23,246 bases of DNA, taken from positions 1 through 23,246 of IMG/VR virus record IMGVR_UViG_3300021425_003248. One strand, 5' to 3'. The notes under the pieces were generated by a model. It saw nothing but the letters and a program-made list of their open reading frames with translations. It was not told where the DNA came from and made no database searches. The position numbers and the translations under genes were made by a program. The DNA is from a virus. Positions 1-5,972 of this stretch are shown here, in pieces. The stretch's first letter is position 1. Each line of letters opens with the position of its first letter.

Positions 1-52
1 TTCTGTTGTAATTCTTAATAATCTAAATGTCGTTTAGTACTAAAACACTTTT

Positions 53-1522
53 ATGAAACTCAAACAACTGATGCTTGCACCTGTTGCTCTGGGTATGGTT
101 GCTCCTGTTGCTGCGAATGCCGCAGACCTTAACATGGCAGCAGTCAACCAATATGCCTCTGTAGAGCAGGTTACAAGCGTTACTCAATTCTCTGATGTCC
201 AACCAACTGATTGGGCATACTCTGCACTCAGCAACCTCGTAGAGCGTTATGGTTGCGTTGCTGGTTATCCTAATGGCACTTTCCGTGGTGGTCGTGCTAT
301 GACCCGTTGGGAAGCAGCAGCACTTCTTAATGCTTGCCTTGACCGTGTAACCGAAGTTACTGATGAACTAAAGAAACTTCTTACAGAATTCGGCGCTGAA
401 CTTGCTGTACTGAAAGGTCGTGTAGATGGACTTGAATCTCAAGTTGCTGAACTTGAAGCAACTCAATTCTCCACTACCACCAAACTGCGTGGTGAAGCAT
501 CCTTCGTTCTTGGTGGTGTCGATGATTACAAAACCAAAACTGGTGATGTAACTCACACTGCATTTAATTACGATTTGCGTCTGAACCTGGATACTTCATT
601 CACTGGTAAAGATCTTCTCAAGACCCGTCTGCGTTCTGCTAACTTCAGCAGCAATCCTTTCGGTTCCAGCTCATCCATCTTCAAACTGGATAAAGCAGAT
701 AACACCACTGGTGACAGTGGCAATGAGGTTGTAATCGACCGTCTGTATTACCAGTTCCCTGTGTTCAACGGTAGCACCACTCTTACTGCTGGTGCTCTGG
801 TTCGTAATACTGAGATGGCTTGGATTCCTACTGCTTACAAGTCTGGTATCCTTGACTTCTTTGCTGTTGCTGGTGCTCCTGGTGTTTATAACAAGGCAAC
901 TGGTTCTGGTTTCGGTGTCCAGTATGGCAAGAAAGGTCTTGTTGCTGGTGTAAACTATGTGGCACAGAATGGTGCTGATAGTTCCACTGGTGAGTTTGAT
1001 AAGTCTGGTGCTCTTAACACATTGGCACAAATCGGTTATCGTGGTACTAACTGGGGTGCTGCTTTCGGTTATCGTTATGGTACAGAAGGCACCCGTGTTC
1101 GTACCTACAACGGTCTGAATGGTGCTTCTGGCACTCTGGTTCCTGGTCAAACCTCTAACGGTTATGCCATCAATGCTTACTGGCAACCCACTCAATCTGG
1201 TTGGGTTCCCTCCATCTCTGGTGGTTATGGTTGGAACACTGTAAGTGGCACTCAAAGTGATGCTACCAACAGTCAGTCCTGGTTTGCTGGTCTGACCTGG
1301 GATGATGTGTTTGTTGATGGTAACTCTGCTGGTGTTGCCATCGGTCAGGCACCTACTGGTGAAAATCTTGAGAAGTCCACTCTTCTTGAAATCTTCTATA
1401 AGTATCAAGTGTCTGACAACATCAGCATCACTCCTGCTATCATTTATGGTAGTGACAACCAACGTCTTGCTGGTAACTCTTCTAATTGGGGAGGAGTCAT
1501 CCAAACGACCTTCAAGTTCTGA
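53..1522 (+). CDS. SLH-domain outer-membrane porin (cyanobacterial Som/OprB-like)
   Basis: The 489-aa protein should sit in the outer membrane of the infected cell as a diffusion channel for small solutes. Residues 1-23 form a signal peptide ending in ANA. Residues about 44-99 are a single S-layer homology domain (FSDVQPTDWAYSAL, then YPNGTFRGGRAMTRWEAA), which in cyanobacterial porins holds the barrel to the cell wall. Residues 100-137 are a heptad-like coiled coil. From about 140 to the end the sequence alternates in the manner of a beta barrel and finishes in Phe (TTFKF), the usual C-terminal signal of outer-membrane barrels. The length and order match cyanobacterial Som/OprB porins. It ends at its own terminator and precedes pstS, suggesting a nutrient-uptake pair. 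The promoter lies at or before the window edge. The specific solute cannot be read from the sequence. Confidence 0.88.
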   Translation: MKLKQLMLAPVALGMVAPVAANAADLNMAAVNQYASVEQVTSVTQFSDVQPTDWAYSALSNLVERYGCVAGYPNGTFRGGRAMTRWEAAALLNACLDRVTEVTDELKKLLTEFGAELAVLKGRVDGLESQVAELEATQFSTTTKLRGEASFVLGGVDDYKTKTGDVTHTAFNYDLRLNLDTSFTGKDLLKTRLRSANFSSNPFGSSSSIFKLDKADNTTGDSGNEVVIDRLYYQFPVFNGSTTLTAGALVRNTEMAWIPTAYKSGILDFFAVAGAPGVYNKATGSGFGVQYGKKGLVAGVNYVAQNGADSSTGEFDKSGALNTLAQIGYRGTNWGAAFGYRYGTEGTRVRTYNGLNGASGTLVPGQTSNGYAINAYWQPTQSGWVPSISGGYGWNTVSGTQSDATNSQSWFAGLTWDDVFVDGNSAGVAIGQAPTGENLEKSTLLEIFYKYQVSDNISITPAIIYGSDNQRLAGNSSNWGGVIQTTFKF

Positions 1523-1544
1523 TAAACTACTCATAACTTGAGTG

Positions 1545-1572
1545 AAAGCACTCCATTTTGGAGTGCTTTTTT
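1545..1572 (+). terminator. Rho-independent terminator after the porin gene
   Basis: A perfect 10-bp stem, AAAGCACTCC paired with GGAGTGCTTT around an ATTTT loop, is followed by a T-run. It separates the porin from pstS, so pstS needs its own promoter. Confidence 0.9.
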
Positions 1573-1588
1573 GTTAGGTAATGAAAAC

Positions 1589-1633
1589 CTTAACCAAATC
1601 TTAGTGGACTTTAAGGTTGTCTTCCAGTAGTAT
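1589..1633 (+). promoter_or_regulatory. Pho-box-like promoter upstream of pstS
   Basis: Three 8-nt direct repeats occur at an 11-nt period: CTTAACCA (1589-1596), CTTAGTGG (1600-1607) and TTAAGGTT (1611-1618). A TAGTAT -10 box (1628-1633) starts 10 nt further on. No -35 box is seen. Cyanobacterial PhoB/SphR boxes are 8-nt repeats with 3-nt spacers, and Pho boxes have been proposed before cyanophage pstS, so host PhoB control in phosphate-starved cells is the likely reading. The third repeat is the weakest. Confidence 0.6.
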
Positions 1634-1668
1634 TGATTACGAAGTCAATTCACTTCTAAAAATTTTTT

Positions 1669-2634
1669 ATGAAACTGAAACACATTTTTGCTGCTGGTCT
1701 AGTTGCTGCTGCTCCTGCTGCTGCTCTTGCTGGACCCACTATTAACGGTGCAGGGGCTTCATTCCCTGCTCCAATTTATCAACGATGGTTTGCTGACTAT
1801 GCACGAACTACTGGGAATCGGGTTAATTATCAGTCCGTTGGTTCTGGTGCTGGTGTTCGTCAATTTATTGCGGGCACAGTTAACTTCGGAGCAAGTGATG
1901 AAGCAATCAAACCGGCAGATGCCGCCAAAGTAAAGCGTGGAGTCGTTCAGATTCCTATGGTTGGTGGTACGATTGCTATTGCCTACAACAAACCTGGATG
2001 TAATCTGAAACTGACTCAGAAGCAAGCAGTTGATATTTTTTCTGGTCGCATTAACAACTGGAAGCAAGTTGGATGTGCTGCTGGTCCTATGCTGGTTGTT
2101 CATCGTTCTGATGGTTCTGGAACTACCTATGCATTCACTAACTCTCTGAAAGCATTTGGTGGTTGGGCACCTGGCGTATCTAAGTCTGTTAAGTGGCCCA
2201 CTGGTGTAGGTGCCAAAGGTAATGAAGGCGTTGCTGGTCGTATCCGTCAAAGTAATGGTGCGATTGGTTATGTAAATACTGGATTTGTAAAATCAAACAA
2301 ACTCCAAGCAGCAGCACTTCAAAATAAGGCAGGTAAGTTTGTTCTTCCTACTGCCGCTGCTGGTTCTGCTGCACTGAATGGCATCAAACTGGATACAAAT
2401 CTTGCTGGTGAAAACCCAAATCCTTCTGGTGCAACCGCATATCCAATTTCTACTTTGACTTGGATTCTTGCATATAAGACTGGTAATGGTTCTAATACTA
2501 CTGCCATTCGTAACGCACTCAACTATGCTCTGAGTTCTAAGGCACAATCACTTGCTGATGACCTTGGATATGTACCTCTGAGTGGTTCTATCCTTAACCG
2601 AGCACGACTTGCCGTAAACCGAATCGGTCAGTAA
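1669..2634 (+). CDS. pstS: Phosphate ABC transporter periplasmic binding protein
   Basis: PstS binds inorganic phosphate in the periplasm and hands it to the host PstCAB transporter. The 321-aa protein has a signal peptide (residues 1-21, ending ALA). Phosphate-binding segments are visible in order: GAGASFPAP (27-35), GASDEA (74-79) and RSDGSGTT (146-153). The C-terminal half (residues about 180-321) keeps the YPISTLTWIL segment typical of the family. The length is normal and no lesion is visible. No Pst membrane components are nearby, as expected for a phage copy that must work with the host system. Its own terminator follows. Cyanophage pstS is a well-known auxiliary metabolic gene thought to raise phosphate uptake during infection. 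Confidence 0.95.
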   Translation: MKLKHIFAAGLVAAAPAAALAGPTINGAGASFPAPIYQRWFADYARTTGNRVNYQSVGSGAGVRQFIAGTVNFGASDEAIKPADAAKVKRGVVQIPMVGGTIAIAYNKPGCNLKLTQKQAVDIFSGRINNWKQVGCAAGPMLVVHRSDGSGTTYAFTNSLKAFGGWAPGVSKSVKWPTGVGAKGNEGVAGRIRQSNGAIGYVNTGFVKSNKLQAAALQNKAGKFVLPTAAAGSAALNGIKLDTNLAGENPNPSGATAYPISTLTWILAYKTGNGSNTTAIRNALNYALSSKAQSLADDLGYVPLSGSILNRARLAVNRIGQ

Positions 2635-2650
2635 ATCTAAACAAAACCTT

Positions 2651-2678
2651 AAGGGATGCTTGACATCCCTTTCTTTTT
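2651..2678 (+). terminator. Terminator after pstS with a -35 box in its loop
   Basis: AAGGGATG pairs with CATCCCTT around a CTTGA loop and a T-rich tract follows. The loop and 3' arm also contain the -35 hexamer of the next promoter. Confidence 0.88.
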
Positions 2679-2688
2679 GCTATATAAT
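2660..2688 (+). promoter_or_regulatory. Consensus sigma70 promoter for the hli/petF operon
   Basis: TTGACA (2660-2665), a 17-nt spacer and TATAAT (2683-2688) form an exact consensus promoter for host RNA polymerase. It overlaps the pstS terminator and lies 27 nt before the first hli gene, so early transcription of the photosynthesis operon is expected. Confidence 0.88.
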
Positions 2689-2715
2689 TGTGTAACAATT
2701 CGTAATAAAACGAAA

Positions 2716-2925
2716 ATGACTGTAACTAAAAATGAGTTTGGGCAAATGAATATGTTTGCTAAAGAACCTTCGATGTATATGACGAAGGAAGACCTTGAGC
2801 GTTATGGTATTGAACCATATGCTGAAAAGGCAGAAAAAATGAATGGTCGTTGGGCTATGCTTGGTATTGTCGCAGGTGCTATCTCTTATGCACTGACTGG
2901 CAATCTCTTCTTTGGTGTCGTTTGA
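2716..2925 (+). CDS. hli: High-light-inducible protein (Hli/HLIP)
   Basis: This single-helix chlorophyll-binding-like protein of thylakoids protects photosystems by quenching excess excitation. The 69-aa product has an N-terminal arm (residues about 1-36) and then the Hli helix: EKAEKMNGRWAMLG (about 37-50) followed by a hydrophobic stretch to the C-terminus. Glu and Asn/Arg of the ExxNxRxAM signature are the expected chlorophyll ligands. The frame is open further upstream, but that part overlaps the promoter and the pstS terminator. The ATG at 2716 gives the MTVTKNEFG start usual for phage Hli proteins. It is first in a redox/photosynthesis operon, a standard cyanomyovirus arrangement. Confidence 0.93.
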   Translation: MTVTKNEFGQMNMFAKEPSMYMTKEDLERYGIEPYAEKAEKMNGRWAMLGIVAGAISYALTGNLFFGVV

Positions 2926-2928
2926 TAC

Positions 2929-2957
2929 TTGACAATGACTTCACTTCTCTTTACAAT
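2929..2957 (+). promoter_or_regulatory. Second sigma70 promoter, before the petF group
   Basis: TTGACA (2929-2934), 17 nt and TACAAT (2952-2957) lie directly after the hli stop codon. The -10 box is inside the 28-codon gene, so this promoter would serve petF onward rather than that gene. It appears to reinforce the operon internally. Confidence 0.6.
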
Positions 2958-3021
2958 AACATCTGTTGCCTTTTTCGTTTTACTGGCAGCGTCTGTTGAA
3001 AAAATTTGTGAGACTTACTAA
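2935..3021 (+). CDS. 28-aa single-pass membrane peptide
   Basis: A short open frame of 29 codons encodes a peptide beginning [14 protein letters not shown] and ending VEKICETY. Residues about 3-20 form one hydrophobic helix with a charged tail. Its stop codon overlaps the petF start (TAATG), which favours real translational coupling. The size and shape recall the small one-helix subunits of photosystems and cytochrome b6f, but no family signature is recognised. Its setting between hli and petF suggests a thylakoid location. That role is inference. Confidence 0.5.
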   Translation: MTSLLFTITSVAFFVLLAASVEKICETY

Positions 3022-3314
3022 TGACCGTCTTTAACATCACCCTTCAATCTCCCGATGGCACCGAAACTACTATTGAGTGCCCTGATGACCAATACATTCT
3101 TGAAGCAGCAGAAGAAGCAGGTGTTGACCTTCCTTCTTCATGTAAAGCAGGTGCTTGTTCTGCTTGTGCAGGAAAACTCATCAGCGGCACCGTAGATAAT
3201 GAGGAGCAATCGTTCCTTGATGATGACCAGATTGCAGAAGGTTGGGTGCTCACCTGTGTGGCATACCCTACTAGTGATTGTGTGATTCTTACTGAACAGG
3301 AAGAGAATCTGTGA
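3021..3314 (+). CDS. petF: Plant-type [2Fe-2S] ferredoxin
   Basis: This soluble electron carrier accepts electrons from photosystem I and delivers them to reductases. In cyanophages it is also proposed to feed bilin reductases and other phage enzymes. The 97-aa protein is full length. The four cluster ligands are Cys41, Cys46, Cys49 and Cys79, in the exact plant-type spacing C-x4-C-x2-C-x29-C ([11 protein letters not shown], then TCVAY). The N-terminal [13 protein letters not shown] and acidic composition are typical. It starts inside the stop of the 28-aa gene and its own stop overlaps the next start (GTGA), so it is translated within a coupled operon. Confidence 0.96.
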   Translation: MTVFNITLQSPDGTETTIECPDDQYILEAAEEAGVDLPSSCKAGACSACAGKLISGTVDNEEQSFLDDDQIAEGWVLTCVAYPTSDCVILTEQEENL

Positions 3315-3589
3315 GTACTGGCGATATGCTTGGGCAATTTTCTATTGCTCTTGAAACTCTTGGATGGGATGCTAATGATGACATCTCAGTGGAGATTGGT
3401 GGTGTAGCAGTAACGGGAACTGCTACCAGTCCAAATGCAAATCCCAAATGGGCAAAACCATTTGGAACCATCACTTATCAAAATGATGCTTTTATCATCA
3501 TTAAAAACAAATCAAGGAACCCTGTAGTTCCTTCACAACCAAATCCCGAACTTAAACAAAAACACATTTATCAAGGAGAAACAAAATGA
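3311..3589 (+). CDS. Hypothetical 92-aa protein in the petF-hli operon
   Basis: No family is recognised. It starts at GTG overlapping the petF stop (GTGA) and ends in an ATGA overlap with the next hli gene, so translation is coupled on both sides. The product is soluble, without a signal peptide or membrane segment. It has a folded-looking part (residues 1-66, with repeated Gly/Thr and Trp47) and a Pro/Lys/Gln-rich tail that contains the ribosome-binding site of the next gene. No Cys is present, so it is unlikely to carry an iron-sulfur centre. A role connected with electron transfer rests on position alone. Confidence 0.75.
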   Translation: MSTGDMLGQFSIALETLGWDANDDISVEIGGVAVTGTATSPNANPKWAKPFGTITYQNDAFIIIKNKSRNPVVPSQPNPELKQKHIYQGETK

Positions 3590-3705
3590 AATTCGGATGG
3601 ACCCCTGAGGCAGAAATCCTCAATGCTCGTCTAGCAATGCTCGGTTTTGTCATTGCTGTTGGTACATATGTAACCACTGGCCAAATTATTCCTGGCGTAT
3701 TCTGA
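3586..3705 (+). CDS. hli: Second, short high-light-inducible protein
   Basis: This 39-aa protein is almost nothing but an Hli helix. A short N-terminus ([10 protein letters not shown]) is followed by the signature AEILNARLAMLGF, a hydrophobic run (VIAVGTYVTTG) and a short tail (QIIPGVF). The Glu and Asn/Arg chlorophyll-ligand positions are kept. It is shorter than the first hli product, a common second size class in cyanophages. An AAGGAGAA ribosome-binding site (3573-3580) and ATGA overlap with the preceding gene define the start, and the stop overlaps the next start (TGATG). It probably binds chlorophyll as a dimer in the thylakoid membrane. Confidence 0.9.
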   Translation: MKFGWTPEAEILNARLAMLGFVIAVGTYVTTGQIIPGVF

Positions 3706-3848
3706 TGAAATGTAAAGTGCAGTTGTATGTTGCTGGCAAGGTCTTCAACGAAATCGTAGAGGCAAGGGATTACAATGATGCGAGAGAAACTGCACTTGCA
3801 CGAAATCCAAATGCTAAAGTTGTTGGAGTTACCGCTGTTTTTGATTAA
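3705..3848 (+). CDS. Hypothetical 47-aa protein
   Basis: A small protein of unknown function, beginning MKCKVQLYVAGKVFNE, with ARDYNDARETALARNP in the middle and a beta-like end (AKVVGVTAVFD). The pattern suggests a beta-alpha-beta mini-domain. It overlaps the hli stop by one base (TGATG) and precedes the peroxiredoxin gene by 5 nt. I have the impression that similar short proteins recur beside hli genes in cyanomyoviruses, but this was not checked by search. Confidence 0.72.
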   Translation: MKCKVQLYVAGKVFNEIVEARDYNDARETALARNPNAKVVGVTAVFD

Positions 3849-3853
3849 TAATT

Positions 3854-4426
3854 ATGTTTAATTTTTTTAAGAAAGAAGAAACGACTAGGGAGGTTCCTAT
3901 GCGTAGAGAAGGCTATCAAGTTCCTCAAGTAGAATTTGTATTCCGAGAAAACGGAGAATTTGTTTATCGTAAGACAAGTGAACTTTTCGATGGGAAGCGT
4001 GTTGTCATTTTTAGTCTGCCTGGTGCTTTCACTCCTACTTGCAGTGCCTATCAGCTACCTGGATTCGAAGAGAAATACGACGACTTTATTGGTAACGGCA
4101 TCGACGCTATTTACTGCATCTCTGTTAATGATGGGTTTGTGATGAATGCTTGGGCGCAAGACCAGAACATTAAGAATGTCCAACTCATTCCTGATGGCAA
4201 TGCATACTTCACCCGTTCGATGGGGCAATTGGTAATGAAGTCCAATCTTGGTTTCGGTGAGCGTTCTTGGCGTTATGCTGCGGTGATTGATAATGGTATG
4301 ATTGAAAAACTATTTGAAGAACCTGGTAAGGGTGACAATGCGATTAATGACCCTTATGGCGAAACAAGTCCAGAAAAAGTTCTGGAATATGTAAAGTCTA
4401 CTGTTCGCGAACCAGTAGCAGTATGA
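3854..4426 (+). CDS. Peroxiredoxin, Prx5/AhpC-TSA type
   Basis: The enzyme reduces hydrogen peroxide and organic peroxides in the cytoplasm with thiol donors such as glutaredoxin. The 190-aa protein carries the Prx5-type active-site motif PGAFTPTCS (residues 56-64), with Cys63 as peroxidatic cysteine and Thr60 as its partner. Cys88 (AIYCISVND) follows in the next strand. The C-terminal half keeps FGERSWRYAAVIDNG, typical of the family. The N-terminus (about 20 residues, MFNFFKKEETTREV) is an extension not needed for the fold. Some Prx5 proteins carry a fused glutaredoxin; this one does not, but a separate glutaredoxin gene lies at 18197-18433. It closes the hli-petF operon before a terminator. 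Confidence 0.9.
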   Translation: MFNFFKKEETTREVPMRREGYQVPQVEFVFRENGEFVYRKTSELFDGKRVVIFSLPGAFTPTCSAYQLPGFEEKYDDFIGNGIDAIYCISVNDGFVMNAWAQDQNIKNVQLIPDGNAYFTRSMGQLVMKSNLGFGERSWRYAAVIDNGMIEKLFEEPGKGDNAINDPYGETSPEKVLEYVKSTVREPVAV

Positions 4427-4429
4427 GTA

Positions 4430-4456
4430 AAGGAGGGTTATTAACCCTTCTTTTTT
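4430..4456 (+). terminator. Terminator closing the hli-petF-peroxiredoxin operon
   Basis: AGGGTT (4434-4439) pairs with AACCCT (4443-4448), extended by weaker outer pairs, and a run of T follows. It isolates the lysis genes from the photosynthesis operon. Confidence 0.8.
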
Positions 4457-4457
4457 A

Positions 4458-4464
4458 ATAAATA
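4458..4464 (+). promoter_or_regulatory. T4-type late promoter for the lysis unit
   Basis: ATAAATA lies 23 nt before the ATG of the peptidase gene, directly after a terminator. This matches the cyanomyovirus late promoter box read by the gp55-type sigma factor. Confidence 0.75.
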
Positions 4465-4487
4465 TAATACAGGGTTTGGATACTATA

Positions 4488-5186
4488 ATGCTTATAGACC
4501 TTCATAACTTCTTTAAATATTACGACGAAAAAAATCCAAAGCATGTTGCTGCGGTAGAGCAATTCGAAAAAGATTTGCTTCTTAAATCTCAAGAGTTGCT
4601 GCAAGATGATGCCAACTGGGTAAGAATTTATAGAAGTAAAGAAGACAAACCTCAAGCAACTATTTTACCTGTTCCCTTTTATCAACAAACAGATAATTAT
4701 AGAGATGCAAATAGAACTTGTAACTCTTCCGCTTGTGCTATGTGTCTTGAATATTTCAAACCTGGTACACTAAAAGGACCTAAGGGCGACGACGCCTATG
4801 TACAAAAAGTTTTCGCACTCGGTGACACAACTGATCACTTGGTTCAGACCAAGGTTCTTGCGTCATACGGCATTAAATCCAGTTTTTCCTACAGCCTTAC
4901 TTTTGCTGATCTTGATAGAGAGCTTGCCGCTGGTAGACCTGTTGTTATTGGTATTCTTCATCGCGGTCCTCTATCTAACCCCACAGGGGGGCACATGGTA
5001 GTTGTGATTGGTAAAACCCCATCAGGTGATTATGTTGTTAATGATCCTTATGGTTCACTAAATGATGGATACACTGGTTCAGTCACTAATGGTAAAAGTG
5101 CGATATACAAGCGCAGTGACCTTTCTCGTAGATGGTGTCCTGGCGGAAAGGATGGTTGGGGGAGAATCTTTGATGTAAAAAAGTAG
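4488..5186 (+). CDS. C39-like cysteine peptidase, 0-frame part of a predicted peptidase-muramidase frameshift fusion
   Basis: The 232-aa protein resembles papain-fold peptidases of the C39-like (Peptidase_C39_2) group. The likely triad is Cys78 (RTCNSSACAMC), His169 (GGHMVVVIG) and Asp186 (VNDPYG). Substrate is not known; next to a muramidase, cleavage of peptidoglycan peptides or of host proteins during lysis is the natural guess. The ATG at 4488 is chosen over an upstream TTG because it follows a late promoter at the usual distance. The last sense codons (AAA AAG) before TAG form a -1 slippery heptamer at 5177-5183 with a pseudoknot behind it. A fraction of ribosomes should therefore continue into the muramidase frame and make a product of about 393 aa. 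No signal peptide is visible. Confidence 0.85.
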   Translation: MLIDLHNFFKYYDEKNPKHVAAVEQFEKDLLLKSQELLQDDANWVRIYRSKEDKPQATILPVPFYQQTDNYRDANRTCNSSACAMCLEYFKPGTLKGPKGDDAYVQKVFALGDTTDHLVQTKVLASYGIKSSFSYSLTFADLDRELAAGRPVVIGILHRGPLSNPTGGHMVVVIGKTPSGDYVVNDPYGSLNDGYTGSVTNGKSAIYKRSDLSRRWCPGGKDGWGRIFDVKK

Positions 5187-5249
5187 AGTCAACACCACAA
5201 TCAAAAATCCCTCAGTGTGGTGTTGATTTGGTTAAAGAGTTTGAGGGAT
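5177..5249 (+). promoter_or_regulatory. Programmed -1 ribosomal frameshift signal (slippery heptamer plus H-type pseudoknot)
   Basis: A AAA AAG (5177-5183) is in the correct phase of the peptidase frame and TAG follows at once. Five nt further on, stem 1 pairs 5189-5199 with 5216-5226 (11 Watson-Crick pairs). Within its loop, 5207-5214 pairs with 5242-5249 (8 Watson-Crick pairs plus a G-U at 5215/5241), giving an H-type pseudoknot with loops of 7 and about 15 nt. The -1 frame is open from 5174 straight into the muramidase, which has no ATG, GTG or TTG start before the TTG at 5228. Slip site, spacer and pseudoknot agree with known -1 signals. Function is inferred. Confidence 0.85.
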
Positions 5250-5668
5250 GTCATTTAAATGCTTATCCCGACCCATTGACTGGTGGACTGCCAATCACAA
5301 TTGGTTGGGGTTCTACGAAAGATTTTAATGGAACTCCATTTAAACTTGGAAGAAAAATCACTCAAGAATATGCTGACAGACTATTGATGTTTGACCTTGA
5401 GCAAAGATTTCTTCCTTCACTACAGAAAATCCCACACTGGAATGAAATGACAAATGGACAAAGAGGTGCTTTGCTCAGCTTTTCTTATAATCTTGGTGCC
5501 GGTTTTTACGGTGGTTCTAACTTTAATACTATTACTAAATGCTTGAGAAATAAAGAATGGGCAAAAGTTCCTGATGCTTTATATCTTTACCGCAATCCTG
5601 GAACTAATGTAGAGAAAGGACTTGCTCGAAGAAGAGTTGCAGAAGGTAAACTTTGGAGTACTAAATGA
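5228..5668 (+). CDS. GH24 muramidase (T4-lysozyme-like endolysin), -1 frame part
   Basis: This enzyme cuts the MurNAc-GlcNAc bond of peptidoglycan at the end of infection. The conserved N-terminal active-site block is present: Glu of EFEGCHLNAYPD, Asp nine residues later, and Thr of ITIGWG, the E/D/T triad of GH24. Further family marks are QRGALLSFSYNLG in the middle and GLARRRVAEGKLW at the C-terminus. The given start is a TTG with no visible ribosome-binding site. The frame is open back to 5174, across the end of the peptidase gene. Together with the frameshift signal, this indicates that translation normally enters from the peptidase frame at 5183, adding 15 linker residues. If read alone, the domain is still essentially complete (146 aa). 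Confidence 0.92.
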   Translation: MVKEFEGCHLNAYPDPLTGGLPITIGWGSTKDFNGTPFKLGRKITQEYADRLLMFDLEQRFLPSLQKIPHWNEMTNGQRGALLSFSYNLGAGFYGGSNFNTITKCLRNKEWAKVPDALYLYRNPGTNVEKGLARRRVAEGKLWSTK

Positions 5669-5873
5669 TTTGTTGTTTATGCTGAGGCAAACTTCTATCT
5701 ACGGGTTTTCCTTTTTTTGGAAACTCATAGACACCATTGATGCATAATATCCAGTTTTTATCTAATGATTTATCATAGATACGAATACGGTCACACTGTC
5801 TTCCGAAGTATGGAACAGTTCCTGGACCCAATGGAGTTGCTGTGTAAATTGAAGCAAGAAGTAAAGATAACAT
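5661..5873 (-). CDS. Hypothetical 70-aa protein with a signal-like N-terminus
   Basis: This minus-strand gene converges on the muramidase, overlapping its last 8 nt. The N-terminus MLSLLLASIYTATPLG could be a signal peptide or short anchor. The body (CDRIRIYDKSLDKNWILC) resembles the IDRVRIYDNGILVDD segment of the larger protein encoded at 5973-6755, hinting at a shared small domain. Two Cys residues could form a disulfide outside the cytoplasm. The start codon lies beside an inverted repeat enclosing a near-late-promoter box, which supports it being a real gene. Function unknown; a lysis-associated envelope role is possible from position only. Confidence 0.6.
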   Translation of the reverse strand: MLSLLLASIYTATPLGPGTVPYFGRQCDRIRIYDKSLDKNWILCINGVYEFPKKGKPVDRSLPQHKQQII

Positions 5874-5874
5874 T

Positions 5875-5910
5875 TTACTTATAGCATTTCTGTAATTTAT
5901 CTATAAGTAA
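5875..5910. repeat. 10-bp perfect inverted repeat abutting the 5661-5873 gene start
   Basis: TTACTTATAG (5875-5884) and CTATAAGTAA (5901-5910) are exact inverse copies 16 nt apart. Read on the minus strand, the second arm ends one base before the ATG at 5873. The loop begins with ATAAATT (5894-5900), one base off the late promoter box. A transcript starting at that box would lack the first arm, so the hairpin would form only in RNA coming from upstream. Confidence 0.7.
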
Positions 5911-5940
5911 CTTTATTGTCTTCATAATTCTTCACAATCA

Positions 5941-5970
5941 ATAAATAGTGGTATAGTTCACTACCACTAT
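5941..5970 (+). promoter_or_regulatory. Late promoter overlapping an inverted repeat before the 5973 gene
   Basis: ATAAATA (5941-5947) stands 25 nt before the ATG at 5973. A 9-bp inverted repeat, ATAGTGGTA (5945-5953) and TACCACTAT (5962-5970), starts inside the box and ends 2 nt before the ATG. With T4-like spacing the late transcript would begin near the end of the first arm and so escape the hairpin. Confidence 0.7.
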
Positions 5971-5972
5971 CG

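Noticed and set aside
14-46. Possible Pho box before the porin
   Set aside because: Only CTTAATAA resembles the repeat; the 11-nt period is not continued and the promoter may lie outside the window.
671-1534. 287-codon minus-strand frame opposite the porin gene
   Set aside because: Lies wholly antisense to a clear porin with signal peptide and barrel; composition (Ser/Thr/Ile-rich) is that of a mirrored frame.
1759-2250. 163-codon minus-strand frame opposite pstS
   Set aside because: Antisense shadow of a well-supported gene, no domain or ribosome-binding site.
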